NCBI GenBank assembly: GCA_947305005.1
Contig: CAMZCM010000006.1
Span: 1-64,000 of the forward strand
Reading direction: 5' to 3'
DNA length: 64,000 bases
Origin: an uncultured Prevotellaceae bacterium
Lineage (GTDB): Bacteria; Bacteroidota; Bacteroidia; Bacteroidales; Bacteroidaceae
Position 1 is the stretch's first letter, and every line of letters starts with the position of its first letter. The notes under the pieces were generated by a model. It ran no database searches and was not told the origin of the DNA. It worked only from the letters and a program-made list of their open reading frames with translations. Below are positions 34,782 to 42,059 of the stretch, piece by piece. Made by a program: the position numbers and the translations under genes.

Positions 34782-35336
34782 ATGGCAACAAAAATCAGAT
34801 TGCAACGTCATGGTCGTAAAGGCTACGCCTTCTACTCCATCGTCATTGCTGATGTAAGAGCTCCGCGCGACGGTAAGTTTACAGAGAAGATTGGTACCTA
34901 CAACCCCAATACCAATCCTGCCACTGTAGATTTGAAATTTGACCGTGCCCTTTACTGGGTAGAGACAGGCGCACAGCCCACCGACACCGTGCGCAACATT
35001 CTTTCCGATGAAGGCGTTTATCTCATGAAGCACCTCCGTGGTGGCGTGAAGAAGGGCGCTTTTGACGAAGCTACCGCACAAGTCAAGTTCAACGCTTGGA
35101 AGGCCGACAAACAGAAGGGCCTGAAAGCCGTTGCTGACAAGGTCGCTGCTGACAAGAAGGCCGCTGCCGCTGCCGCTCTCGAAGCAGAGAAGAAGACCAA
35201 TGAAGAGATCGCTAAGAAAGTAGCCGACAAGAAGGCTGCTGAGGCTGCTGCGAAAGCAGAGGCTGAGGCTGCTGCCAAGGCTGAGGCTGCTGCAGAGGAA
35301 CAACCCGCAACAGAGGAGGCTCCCGCAGAAGCTTAA
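34782..35336 (+). CDS. rpsP: 30S ribosomal protein S16 with long Ala/Lys/Glu tail
   Basis: Residues 1-90 are a standard S16 ([42 protein letters not shown]...). S16 binds 16S rRNA early in 30S assembly. The protein is 184 residues, about twice the usual 80-90. The rest is an Ala/Lys/Glu-rich helical tail ([39 protein letters not shown]) ending in EEAPAEA. Long tails are known to me from other Bacteroidota S16 proteins. The gene is a single unit here, without rimM or trmD. Confidence 0.96.
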   Translation: MATKIRLQRHGRKGYAFYSIVIADVRAPRDGKFTEKIGTYNPNTNPATVDLKFDRALYWVETGAQPTDTVRNILSDEGVYLMKHLRGGVKKGAFDEATAQVKFNAWKADKQKGLKAVADKVAADKKAAAAAALEAEKKTNEEIAKKVADKKAAEAAAKAEAEAAAKAEAAAEEQPATEEAPAEA

Positions 35337-35376
35337 ACCCAACTTTCCAAATTTTACAATACTTCCAAACAAACAT

Positions 35377-35408
35377 AAGAGGCGTGGCTGTGAAGCCGCG
35401 CCTTCTTC
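35377..35408 (+). terminator. Terminator of rpsP
   Basis: GGCGTGGCT (35381-35389) pairs with AGCCGCGCC (35394-35402), with one G-T pair and a 4-base loop, and the stem can extend into AAGA/TTCTT. The T-run is short (TTCTTCGTTC). A second weak hairpin with CTCG/CGAG followed by TTTTTTT lies at about 35436-35457. Confidence 0.6.
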
Positions 35409-35682
35409 GTTCACAGCTTTAGATTTATAGTTCGCTCGGCGCCTTGCGAGTTTTTTTGAAGTATCAAGCGACAAGATCGAGCGCACGCTTGAAGAATGGT
35501 TCATGATTAATGTATTAATTTGTTAATGTTTTTTACATTCTCGGGTGAGAGGTGGATTTGCTGGTTCACGAGGAAAAACTCTTTAGTGCACGTGGGAGAT
35601 TTTACGGCCTCGTGAGGGAGCAAAATTTGTTTACTTCGTACTGAATTGGTTGACTTTCTTCACACAGTGGTCTGCAGAGGAG
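35409..35682. other. Spacer between rpsP and the small coiled-coil gene
   Basis: No gene is seen. The stretch holds a weak second hairpin with a T-run (about 35436-35457) and a perfect 8-bp inverted repeat (TCACGAGG 35566-35573, CCTCGTGA 35608-35615). An imperfect -7-like TACTTCG at 35632-35638 is a poor promoter candidate for the downstream gene. Confidence 0.45.
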
Positions 35683-36003
35683 ATGGACAATGTGGGCCTG
35701 ACACTTTGTTTTCAGATGGATACAATGATGAACAAGTATATGGAAGGACTGGAGAAGACCTTTGTCACCCAAGGGGGTATCAAAGAACGGATGCACCAGG
35801 CTCGCACGGGTTATCGTCAACAGCAGGACTGCCGCCTCGCGGAACTGGAGCAACTTGTCCCTGCTTTGCAGCAGCAACTGGCACAAGCTCAGGCGGAAGC
35901 GGCGCAGTGGAAAGCAAAGTACGTGGACATGAAGCAACGAGCACGCGATGCCTATCAACAGCAACAACAGGAAATAGAAAAGTTGAAGGAGAGAACCGAT
36001 TAA
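35683..36003 (+). CDS. Small coiled-coil protein of unknown function
   Basis: From the ATG at 35683 the protein has 106 residues (MDNVGLTLCFQMDTMMNKYM...); a TTG start at 35650 would add 11. After about residue 45 it is a Gln/Glu/Ala/Lys-rich helix (LAELEQLVPALQQQLAQAQ, QWKAKYVDMKQRARDAYQQQ) with heptad-like spacing, so a coiled coil is likely. No signal or membrane segment is seen. A strong terminator follows immediately, supporting a real transcript. No family is recognised. It sits next to the tracrRNA/cas9 remnant but shows no resemblance to Cas or anti-CRISPR proteins that I know. Confidence 0.6.
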   Translation: MDNVGLTLCFQMDTMMNKYMEGLEKTFVTQGGIKERMHQARTGYRQQQDCRLAELEQLVPALQQQLAQAQAEAAQWKAKYVDMKQRARDAYQQQQQEIEKLKERTD

Positions 36004-36022
36004 CTAATAACCGCTCTGTAAG

Positions 36023-36065
36023 CCCCCTATTTTCCTCCTCATCTTGAAGAAATAGGGGGATTTTT
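36023..36065 (+). terminator. Terminator of the small coiled-coil gene
   Basis: CCCCCTATTT (36023-36032) and AAATAGGGGG (36050-36059) form a perfect 10-bp stem with a 17-base loop, followed by ATTTTTG. It stops plus-strand transcription just before the tracrRNA. Confidence 0.85.
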
Positions 36066-36084
36066 GTGTGGCGTATAGAGAGAT

Positions 36085-36168
36085 AAAAAAACTCCCACCG
36101 AAGCGGGAGTATAGGTTTAAAACCTTCGGCCATGATGGCCTTATTGTGGTATGATGTAGGAATCTTAC
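36085..36168 (-). ncRNA. Type II CRISPR tracrRNA (orphan, beside a deleted cas9)
   Basis: On the minus strand, about 84 bases have tracrRNA order. First comes an anti-repeat region (CTGTAAGATTCCTACATCAT then ACCACAAT), then AATAAGGCC at the duplex/nexus border as in known tracrRNAs (compare AAUAAGGCU of S. pyogenes). A nexus hairpin GGCC-ATCAT-GGCC and a small hairpin GGTT/AACC follow, and finally a terminator with 8-bp arms ACTCCCGC/GTGGGAGT, a TTCG loop and seven T residues. The G-U pair and the T-run fit only the minus-strand RNA. It is divergent from a cas9 start, the place where tracrRNA is often found in type II-C loci. The predicted crRNA repeat would begin GTTGTGGTATGATGTAGG. No repeat array is present in this window. 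Confidence 0.8.
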
Positions 36169-36172
36169 AGCA

Positions 36173-36208
36173 CAAAAGTAGGTGTTATTTTTTGTATCTT
36201 GTCAAAAA
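36173..36208 (-). promoter_or_regulatory. Promoter of the tracrRNA
   Basis: The minus strand reads TTTTTG (36208-36203) and, 22 bases on, TACTTTTG (36180-36173), a perfect TAnnTTTG. Transcription should begin near 36167, the start of the anti-repeat. The spacer is slightly longer than usual. Confidence 0.65.
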
Positions 36209-36220
36209 TGAGTATCTTTA
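36191..36220 (+). promoter_or_regulatory. Former cas9 promoter
   Basis: TTTG (36191-36194), an 18-base spacer and TATCTTTA (36213-36220, one base off TAnnTTTG) precede the cas9 ATG at 36247 by 26 bases. It overlaps the divergent tracrRNA promoter. Confidence 0.5.
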
Positions 36221-36246
36221 CGGCGGAATTTAAACATTTTAATACT

Positions 36247-36300
36247 ATGAGCCGTATTTTAGGTATTGACACAGGTACAAATAGCCTCGGATGGGCTATG
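36247..36300 (+). pseudogene. cas9: 5' remnant of cas9 (17 codons with RuvC-I motif)
   Basis: ATG at 36247 begins MSRILGIDTGTNSLGWA, the N-terminus and RuvC-I motif of Bacteroidota type II Cas9, including the catalytic Asp (Asp8) and the invariant TNSxGWA. After Ala17 the similarity stops. The frame runs on through MPLKDLGKSKII and ends with a TGA after 49 codons, overlapping the thioesterase gene. The remaining roughly 4 kb of cas9 and any cas1, cas2 and array are absent, so a deletion joined the cas9 start to the promoter region of the next gene. The neighbouring tracrRNA strongly supports the identification. Confidence 0.8.
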
Positions 36301-36335
36301 CCATTGAAGGATCTGGGAAAGTCTAAAATAATTTG

Positions 36336-36343
36336 TATATTTG
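36336..36343 (+). promoter_or_regulatory. -7 promoter element for the thioesterase gene
   Basis: TATATTTG matches TAnnTTTG, 34 bases before the ATG at 36378. No good -33 box is seen, which could mean that the cas9 deletion end point lies close by. Confidence 0.55.
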
Positions 36344-36377
36344 CAGCGTCAAACGGAATAAATCGTTATAAACATAC

Positions 36378-36857
36378 ATGGCAGAAAACATGGTGAATAT
36401 AATGGTTTGTCCTAAGTGCAAATCGGAAAACATAGAATATGTGGACGGTACAAAAATGGATATAAAGGAAATTCTGAATAGGACTGATCGTTTTGCGGCC
36501 AATGCCGGTTGCAGGTTGACTGAGGTTGACACGGAACATGCTGTAGCAGAAATGTTGGTGACATCAGAACACTTGAATGGCGGGCAAGTGTGTCAGGGAG
36601 GAGCGTTGTTCACGCTGGCCGACCTGGCCATCGCTGCTCTAATGAACAGCAGGGGACAGCTTACCTTCGGCATCAGCAGTAGCTTGATGTTTGTTTCGAG
36701 TGCCAAGGAAGGCGATTTGCTTCGTGCAGAGGCCTTCAGTGTATCTGATCATCCTAAGATCCCCTCGGTAGAAGCCCGAGTGACGAATCAGGAAGGTCGC
36801 CTGATTTGTCATGTCACAGGAATGGGTTACCGCAAATCCATCCCTCTCTCGCGCTAG
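36378..36857 (+). CDS. PaaI-type hotdog-fold thioesterase with CxxC-containing N-terminus
   Basis: Residues about 27-159 are a PaaI/YbgC-like hotdog thioesterase (MDIKEILNRTDRFAANAGCRL, SEHLNGGQVCQGGALFTLADLAIAALMNS, VEARVTNQEGRLICHVTGMGY). The substrate acyl-CoA is unknown. The first 26 codons (MAENMVNIMVCPKCKSENIE...) are not part of the family and look like half of a zinc ribbon, with one CPKC pair only. The promoter at 36336 allows starts at 36378, 36402 or, as in most homologues, 36456. The short N-terminal piece may derive from another gene brought in by the adjacent cas9 deletion. Confidence 0.85.
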   Translation: MAENMVNIMVCPKCKSENIEYVDGTKMDIKEILNRTDRFAANAGCRLTEVDTEHAVAEMLVTSEHLNGGQVCQGGALFTLADLAIAALMNSRGQLTFGISSSLMFVSSAKEGDLLRAEAFSVSDHPKIPSVEARVTNQEGRLICHVTGMGYRKSIPLSR

Positions 36858-36948
36858 AAGAAGGGGGATGGAGTTCTGCATTTGTTAAATATTTTAAAAC
36901 GGCTTTCTTTTCTCTCTCTTTACGCGCGCGTCCGTCATTAAATAATCG

Positions 36949-36956
36949 TATCTTTG
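36949..36956 (+). promoter_or_regulatory. -7 promoter element for the rseC-rnf operon
   Basis: TATCTTTG matches TAnnTTTG, 38 bases before the rseC ATG. No promoter is visible between rseC and rnfB, so this is probably the operon promoter. Confidence 0.65.
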
Positions 36957-36994
36957 TAGCGCTTTTGTAAACTCTACCTTACAAATAAACATTA

Positions 36995-37429
36995 ATGATT
37001 CAGACAATCACTCATGACGCAGTGGTGAAAGCGGTTGATGGTGAACGTATTTGTGTCACCATTGTGCAGTCGTCTGCTTGCTCTGGCTGTGCCGCTCGGC
37101 AGATGTGCAACAGTGCAGAGGCGAAGGAAAAGGATGTGGAGGTCTTCACGTCGGAAGCAGCTGCGTATAGAGTGGGGGAGAAGGTCGTGCTGGAAGGACG
37201 ACTCTCAGATGGTCGCCGTGCCGCAATCATTGCCTACGGTTTGCCGTTGTTGCTCCTGTTGCCTGTGCTGTTCATCACCTCTTACCTCACGGGCAGCGAG
37301 ACCGCTGGTGCCTTGTGGGCTTTAGGTTCTGTTGTCCTGTATTATCTCGTGGTCTTTCTCTTTTTTAGAACGAGACTTCAGCAGAGTTTCTCTTTTCAAA
37401 TAAAGACTCTCCCCCCGCCCTCCCTATAA
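36995..37429 (+). CDS. rseC: SoxR-reducing/RseC family protein
   Basis: This 144-residue inner-membrane protein is of the RseC/MucC family. The N-terminal cytoplasmic part has the Cys motif CSGCAARQMC (about residues 28-37). Two membrane helices follow (about 76-95, AIIAYGLPLLLLLPVLFITS, and 103-122). In Bacteroidota it precedes the rnf genes, and it is thought to help reduce or service iron-sulphur proteins. The last seven residues (TLPPPSL) and the stop codon are encoded inside the inverted repeat that starts at 37405. Confidence 0.93.
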   Translation: MIQTITHDAVVKAVDGERICVTIVQSSACSGCAARQMCNSAEAKEKDVEVFTSEAAAYRVGEKVVLEGRLSDGRRAAIIAYGLPLLLLLPVLFITSYLTGSETAGALWALGSVVLYYLVVFLFFRTRLQQSFSFQIKTLPPPSL

Positions 37430-37555
37430 AGGAGGGGGGCGATTTCCTTTCAAAAATAGAACAATATAAATCAATAAATAATTAATTCATGACTCTTTTC
37501 TTCCAATAGCAAAACATTCTGCTCCCTCCCTGATAGGGAGGGCGGGGGGAGAGTC
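37405..37555. repeat. REP-like element with 23-bp perfect terminal inverted repeats
   Basis: Bases 37405-37427 (beginning GACTCTCCCCCCGCCC) are exactly inverted at 37533-37555, giving a 151-base unit. Each end also folds on itself: CCCTCC with GGAGGG around 37417-37437, and CCCTCCCT with AGGGAGGG around 37525-37541. The middle is AT-rich and non-coding. This is the form of a paired REP/BIME or small MITE. No target-site duplication is obvious. It lies between rseC and rnfB and supplies the end of rseC. Confidence 0.8.
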
Positions 37556-37576
37556 CGCTAAAAATTTTTAAACAAA

Positions 37577-38470
37577 ATGAATGTAATCCTGATTGCAGTG
37601 ATTGTTCTTGGAAGCATCGGACTGGTGGCAGCGCTCATCCTGTTCCTTGCCGGCAAGAAGTTCGCTGTTCATGAAGACGAGCGCATCGCGAAGGTGGCTG
37701 AGGTGTTGCCTCAGGCCAATTGCGGCGGCTGCGGCTTCCCGGGCTGTTCGGGTTTCGCCGGAGCCTGTGTGAAGGCTGCTGACAAGGGTTCGCTCGAAGG
37801 ACTGCTCTGTCCCGTGGGCGGACAGCCCGTGATGGAGCAAGTGGCCGACATCCTTGGCATGAAGGCTGAGGCGAGTGCGCCCAAGGTGGCAGTTGTGCGC
37901 TGTAACGGCACCTGCGAGAGCCGTCCGCGCATCGCTGAGTTCGATGGCGCTCAGAGCTGTAAAGTGCAGCAGATGCTGGGCTCTGGCGAAACGGCTTGTG
38001 CCTATGGCTGTCTGGGCTGTGGCGACTGCGTGGCCGCTTGTCAGTTCGACGCTATCCGTATGAATCCTGAGACGGGCCTACCCGAAGTCGATGAAGAGAA
38101 GTGTACCGCTTGCGGCGCCTGTTCCAAGGCTTGTCCGCGCGGCATCATCGAGATTCGCCTGAAGGGCTTGAAGAACCGTCGTGTCGTGGTGCTCTGCAAT
38201 AACAAGGACAAGGGTGCGCAGACACGCAAGGCTTGCAGCGTGGGTTGCATCGCTTGCCAGAAGTGTGTGAAGGTCTGCAAGTTCGAGGCCATCACCGTAG
38301 ATGCCAACCTCGCCTACATCGATGCCGAGAAGTGCAAGCTCTGCCGTAAGTGCGAGGACGAATGTCCGCAGAACGCCATCCACGCCTTTAACTTCCCCCC
38401 GAGGAAGCCGAAGGTGGAAGCTCCCGTTTCTGAAACTCCTGTTGAACCCGCTAAAGAACAAGAAGCATGA
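37577..38470 (+). CDS. rnfB: Rnf complex subunit B (iron-sulphur protein)
   Basis: This 297-residue protein is the electron-entry subunit of the Rnf complex (ferredoxin:NAD+ oxidoreductase coupled to ion translocation). One N-terminal membrane helix (VILIAVIVLGSIGLVAALILF) is followed by a 4Fe-4S domain (NCGGCGFPGCSGFAGACV). Ferredoxin-type cluster motifs follow: CGDCVAACQFDAI, CTACGACSKACPRGI, CIACQKCVKVCKFEAI and CKLCRKCEDECPQNAI. It overlaps rnfC by 4 bases (ATGA). Confidence 0.97.
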   Translation: MNVILIAVIVLGSIGLVAALILFLAGKKFAVHEDERIAKVAEVLPQANCGGCGFPGCSGFAGACVKAADKGSLEGLLCPVGGQPVMEQVADILGMKAEASAPKVAVVRCNGTCESRPRIAEFDGAQSCKVQQMLGSGETACAYGCLGCGDCVAACQFDAIRMNPETGLPEVDEEKCTACGACSKACPRGIIEIRLKGLKNRRVVVLCNNKDKGAQTRKACSVGCIACQKCVKVCKFEAITVDANLAYIDAEKCKLCRKCEDECPQNAIHAFNFPPRKPKVEAPVSETPVEPAKEQEA

Positions 38471-39837
38471 AAACATTTAATATTGGCGGTGTTCATCCCG
38501 CAGAGAATAAGCTTTCAGCAGCTTCTCCTATCAAAGTGGCTGCCCTTCCCAAGCAGGCCGTCTTCTCTATGTTCCAGCACATCGGCGCTCCCGCCGTTCC
38601 TGTCGTCAAGAAGGGTGACGAGGTGAAGGTCGGAACGCTATTGGGCGAGGCTGGCAAGGGGCTCAGCGTCCCCGTATTCTCCAGTGTCAGTGGAAAGGTC
38701 AACAAGGTTGACGCCGTGTTGGACAGCAGTGGCACACGCCGTATGGCTGTCGTGGTTGACGTAGAAGGCGACGAATGGCTGGAGACCATCGACCGTTCGG
38801 ACAAGCTCGTGACCATGAAGGATCTCGGCAATATCACCGCCGAGGAAGTTGTGAACCGTATCAAAGCTGCCGGTATCGTAGGTATGGGCGGTGCCACCTT
38901 CCCCACAGGTATCAAACTGATGCCGCCTCCAGGCACCAAGGCTGAGGCCATCATCGTTAACGCTGTCGAGTGCGAGCCTTACCTCACGGCCGACCATCGT
39001 CTGATGCTCGAGAAGCCCGAACAGATTCTCGTGGGCGTACAGCTCATCAAGCACGCCGTGAACTGCCCAAAGGCATACATTGGTATCGAAATGAACAAGC
39101 CCGATGCCATCAAACTGCTCACGGATCTTCTCAAAGAGAAGGCTGCACAGTATCCTGGTATCGAGGTCGTTCCCTTGAAAGTGAAATATCCACAAGGCGG
39201 TGAGAAACAGCTGATTGACGCTGTCATCGGTCGTCAGGTACCTGCACCCCCTGCACTGCCTATCAATGTGGGTGCTATCGTGCAGAACGTAGGTACTGTC
39301 TATGCTATCTATGAGGCTGTGACGAAGAACAAGCCCCTCATTGAGCGCATCATCACGGTCACGGGTAAGAGCGTGAAGAATCCTTCCAACTTCCTCGCCC
39401 GCATCGGTACACCTATGCAGCAGCTCATCGACGAGGCTGGCGGTCTGCCCGAAGATACAGGTAAGATCATCGGCGGCGGTCCTATGATGGGACGTGCGTT
39501 GATGTCACTCGAAGTGCCTGTTACCAAAGGTTCCAGTGGTTTGTTGCTCATGACTGAAAAGGAAAGTCGTCGCGGCGAGGTCAGCCCTTGCATCCGTTGT
39601 GGCAAATGTGTCAGCGCCTGCCCGATGGGCCTCGAACCTTACCTCCTCGCTTCCTACACCCGTCTGAAGGATTGGGACGGCTGCGAGAAGAACGATGTTA
39701 CTTCCTGTATTGAATGCGGTTCCTGCGCCTTCACCTGCCCCAGCAACCGTCCGCTCCTCGATAACATCCGTGTTGCCAAGCAGACAGTCATGGGCATCAT
39801 CAAGGCAAGGCACATGGAAAGTATTAGCAAGAAATAA
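38467..39837 (+). CDS. rnfC: Rnf complex subunit C
   Basis: This 456-residue peripheral subunit carries the NADH/FMN-binding fold (GIVGMGGATFPTGIKL, VNAVECEPYLTADHRLM) and two C-terminal 4Fe-4S motifs (CIRCGKCVSACPMGLEP, CIECGSCAFTCPSNRP). It passes electrons between the Rnf core and NAD. The N-terminal barrel-sandwich part (VKKGDEVKVGTLLGEAG) is typical. It lies 12 bases before rnfD. Confidence 0.97.
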   Translation: MKTFNIGGVHPAENKLSAASPIKVAALPKQAVFSMFQHIGAPAVPVVKKGDEVKVGTLLGEAGKGLSVPVFSSVSGKVNKVDAVLDSSGTRRMAVVVDVEGDEWLETIDRSDKLVTMKDLGNITAEEVVNRIKAAGIVGMGGATFPTGIKLMPPPGTKAEAIIVNAVECEPYLTADHRLMLEKPEQILVGVQLIKHAVNCPKAYIGIEMNKPDAIKLLTDLLKEKAAQYPGIEVVPLKVKYPQGGEKQLIDAVIGRQVPAPPALPINVGAIVQNVGTVYAIYEAVTKNKPLIERIITVTGKSVKNPSNFLARIGTPMQQLIDEAGGLPEDTGKIIGGGPMMGRALMSLEVPVTKGSSGLLLMTEKESRRGEVSPCIRCGKCVSACPMGLEPYLLASYTRLKDWDGCEKNDVTSCIECGSCAFTCPSNRPLLDNIRVAKQTVMGIIKARHMESISKK

Positions 39838-39849
39838 AAGAAAAGAAAT

Positions 39850-40827
39850 ATGAAACCAATAATATCTTTATCACCCCACGTCCATGGCGGCGACTCGGTG
39901 CAGAAGAATATGTACGGCGTTTGTATTGCGCTGATTCCTGCACTCGTGGCCTCGCTCTACTTCTTCGGACTGGGGTCTGCCATCGTCCTCGCCACGTCGG
40001 TGGCTGCTTGCGTGTTCTTTGAGTGGGCCATTACACGCTTCATCCTCGGTCGTGAGAAGTTGACCATCTGCGACGGCTCTGCCATCCTTACCGGTCTGCT
40101 CCTCGGCTTCAACCTGCCCTCGAATCTGCCTATCTGGATTATTATTATCGGTGCCCTCGTGGCTATCGGCGTTGGCAAACTGACGTTTGGTGGTTTGGGC
40201 AGCAATCCCTTCAACCCCGCCCTTGTAGGCCGCGTCTTCCTACTCATCTCTTTCCCTGTGCAGATGACCACTTGGCCTGTCAGCGGTCAGATGGGCTATG
40301 TTGATGTGGAGACAGCAGCTACGCCGTTGGCTGTGATGAAAGAGGCCATCAAAGCTGGTGATCCTTACATCCTCGAGAAACTGCCTTCATCGATGGATAT
40401 GCTCCTTGGTCAGACGGGTGGCTCCTTGGGTGAGATCAGTGCCCTGTGCCTGCTCATCGGCTGCATCTTCATGCTCTGTCGCAAGATTATCACTTGGCAT
40501 ATTCCCGTTTCGATACTCGGAACAGTGTTTATGCTTGCAGGTCTCTTCCACCTCGTCGACCCATCGTATGCTAATCCCGTGCAGGTCATCCTGTCGGGCG
40601 GTCTGATGCTTGGTGCTTGCTTCATGGCGACGGACTACGTCACCTCACCGATGACTGGCAAGGGCCAGCTTATCTACGGTGTCGCTATCGGTGTGCTGAC
40701 GGTGCTTATTCGTGACTTCGGCAGCTATCCTGAAGGTATGAGCTTCGCCATCCTCATCATGAACGGCTTCACTCCGCTCATCAACACCTATGTTAAACCT
40801 AAACGCTTCGGGGAGGTCAAGAAATGA
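39850..40827 (+). CDS. rnfD: Rnf complex subunit D
   Basis: This 325-residue polytopic membrane subunit has about nine hydrophobic segments. The covalent-FMN threonine is expected in the AATPLA motif (the SGATPL site of the family), preceded by the conserved SNPFNPALVGRVFLL region. MATDYVTSPMTGKGQ is another conserved loop. It forms part of the ion path with rnfA and rnfE. It overlaps rnfG by 4 bases. Confidence 0.96.
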   Translation: MKPIISLSPHVHGGDSVQKNMYGVCIALIPALVASLYFFGLGSAIVLATSVAACVFFEWAITRFILGREKLTICDGSAILTGLLLGFNLPSNLPIWIIIIGALVAIGVGKLTFGGLGSNPFNPALVGRVFLLISFPVQMTTWPVSGQMGYVDVETAATPLAVMKEAIKAGDPYILEKLPSSMDMLLGQTGGSLGEISALCLLIGCIFMLCRKIITWHIPVSILGTVFMLAGLFHLVDPSYANPVQVILSGGLMLGACFMATDYVTSPMTGKGQLIYGVAIGVLTVLIRDFGSYPEGMSFAILIMNGFTPLINTYVKPKRFGEVKK

Positions 40828-41450
40828 AAAAATTACCATCAACACTTCCGAATATGCTCATCGTGCTGACCCTCATCTCGGTCATCGCAGCTGGAGCATT
40901 GGCCTATGTGAACGAGATCACAGCTGGCCCCATCGAAGAGAATAAAGCCCGCACTCTCGCCGAAGGTATTAACAGCGTGCTTGGCGTTACTGACGCTCAG
41001 GTTCAAAAGACCGTTACTGTTCAGGACGCTAACGGCAATGATGTCATCATCTATGCTACTGATAAGGGCGTAGCTGTGCAGGCCATCGATCCCAACGGTT
41101 TTGGCGGAAAACTCAGTGTACTCGTCGGCTTTGCCGAAGAGGGCTCCATCAAGGGCTACACCGTTCTCGACCACGCCGAGACCCCTGGCCTTGGTGCCAA
41201 AGCTGGTCTTTGGTTCCAGAAAGGCGAGAAGGGCGACATCATTGGCAAGAATCCCGGTGAGAAAGAGCTGACCGTCTCGAAGGACGGCGGCGACGTGGAT
41301 GCCATCACGGCTTCCACCATCACCTCCCGTGCTTTCCTCCGCGCCGTCAACGTTGCTTTCCACGCTTATGCTGGCGCTTCAGCAACGGATGGACAGACAG
41401 GCGCAAGTCAACAACAGCAAAACGTACCCGAGGGTTCTCCCGAGGGCTAA
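40824..41450 (+). CDS. rnfG: Rnf complex subunit G
   Basis: This 208-residue subunit has one N-terminal membrane anchor (NMLIVLTLISVIAAGALAYV) and a periplasmic FMN-binding domain with GYTVLDHAETPGLGAK and the flavinylation motif at ITASTITS (family SGATxTS; the acceptor Thr is retained). The tail after about residue 190 is Gln/Ser-rich. It carries covalent FMN and hands electrons to rnfD. Confidence 0.95.
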   Translation: MKKLPSTLPNMLIVLTLISVIAAGALAYVNEITAGPIEENKARTLAEGINSVLGVTDAQVQKTVTVQDANGNDVIIYATDKGVAVQAIDPNGFGGKLSVLVGFAEEGSIKGYTVLDHAETPGLGAKAGLWFQKGEKGDIIGKNPGEKELTVSKDGGDVDAITASTITSRAFLRAVNVAFHAYAGASATDGQTGASQQQQNVPEGSPEG

Positions 41451-41468
41451 AACAAAGGAGAAACGATT

Positions 41469-42053
41469 ATGAAATACTTCAAGATTCTATGGAACGGCAT
41501 CCTCAAAGAGAACCCGACCTTCGTCCTTCTCCTTGGTATGTGCCCCACGCTCGGAACTACTTCCAGCGCCATTAATGGTATGTCGATGGGTCTTGCTACA
41601 ATGGCAGTGCTCATCTTCTCCAACCTCATCATCTCATGCATCAAGCAGTGGATTCCCGATATGGTTCGCATCCCTTCGTATATCGTTGTGATTGCCAGCC
41701 TCGTCACTGCCCTGCAGATGATCATGCAAGCCTTCACACCGGAGGTCTATAAGACCCTCGGTCTGTTTATCCCGCTCATTGTGGTAAACTGTATCATCCT
41801 TGGACGTGCCGAAGCTTTCGCAGCCAAGAACGGTCCTATTGAGAGCCTCTTTGATGGTATCGGTATCGGCCTCGGATTCACCATCGCCCTGACGCTTCTA
41901 GGCGGTATTCGTGAACTATTAGGCACTGGTAAACTCTTCAATGTCACTCTCTATAGCGAGAACTACGGCATGCTCCTTTTTGTTCTCGCCCCTGGAGCTT
42001 TCATTGCATTGGGTTATTTGATAGCAGTCGTTAAGAAAGTTGCTAAAATCTAA
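41469..42053 (+). CDS. rnfE: Rnf complex subunit E
   Basis: This 194-residue polytopic membrane protein has six hydrophobic segments. It has the family N-terminus (WNGILKENPTFVLLLGMCPTLGTTSSAINGM) and the conserved LIVVNCIILGRAEAFA loop with Cys near the membrane cluster. It pairs with rnfA in an inverted-topology heterodimer. It lies 18 bases after rnfG and 6 before rnfA. Confidence 0.96.
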   Translation: MKYFKILWNGILKENPTFVLLLGMCPTLGTTSSAINGMSMGLATMAVLIFSNLIISCIKQWIPDMVRIPSYIVVIASLVTALQMIMQAFTPEVYKTLGLFIPLIVVNCIILGRAEAFAAKNGPIESLFDGIGIGLGFTIALTLLGGIRELLGTGKLFNVTLYSENYGMLLFVLAPGAFIALGYLIAVVKKVAKI

Positions 42054-42059
42054 AAGACT

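Noticed and set aside
36004..36400. CRISPR array near the tracrRNA
   Set aside because: No repeated 36-48 base units with spacers occur here or elsewhere in the window; only the tracrRNA anti-repeat is present.
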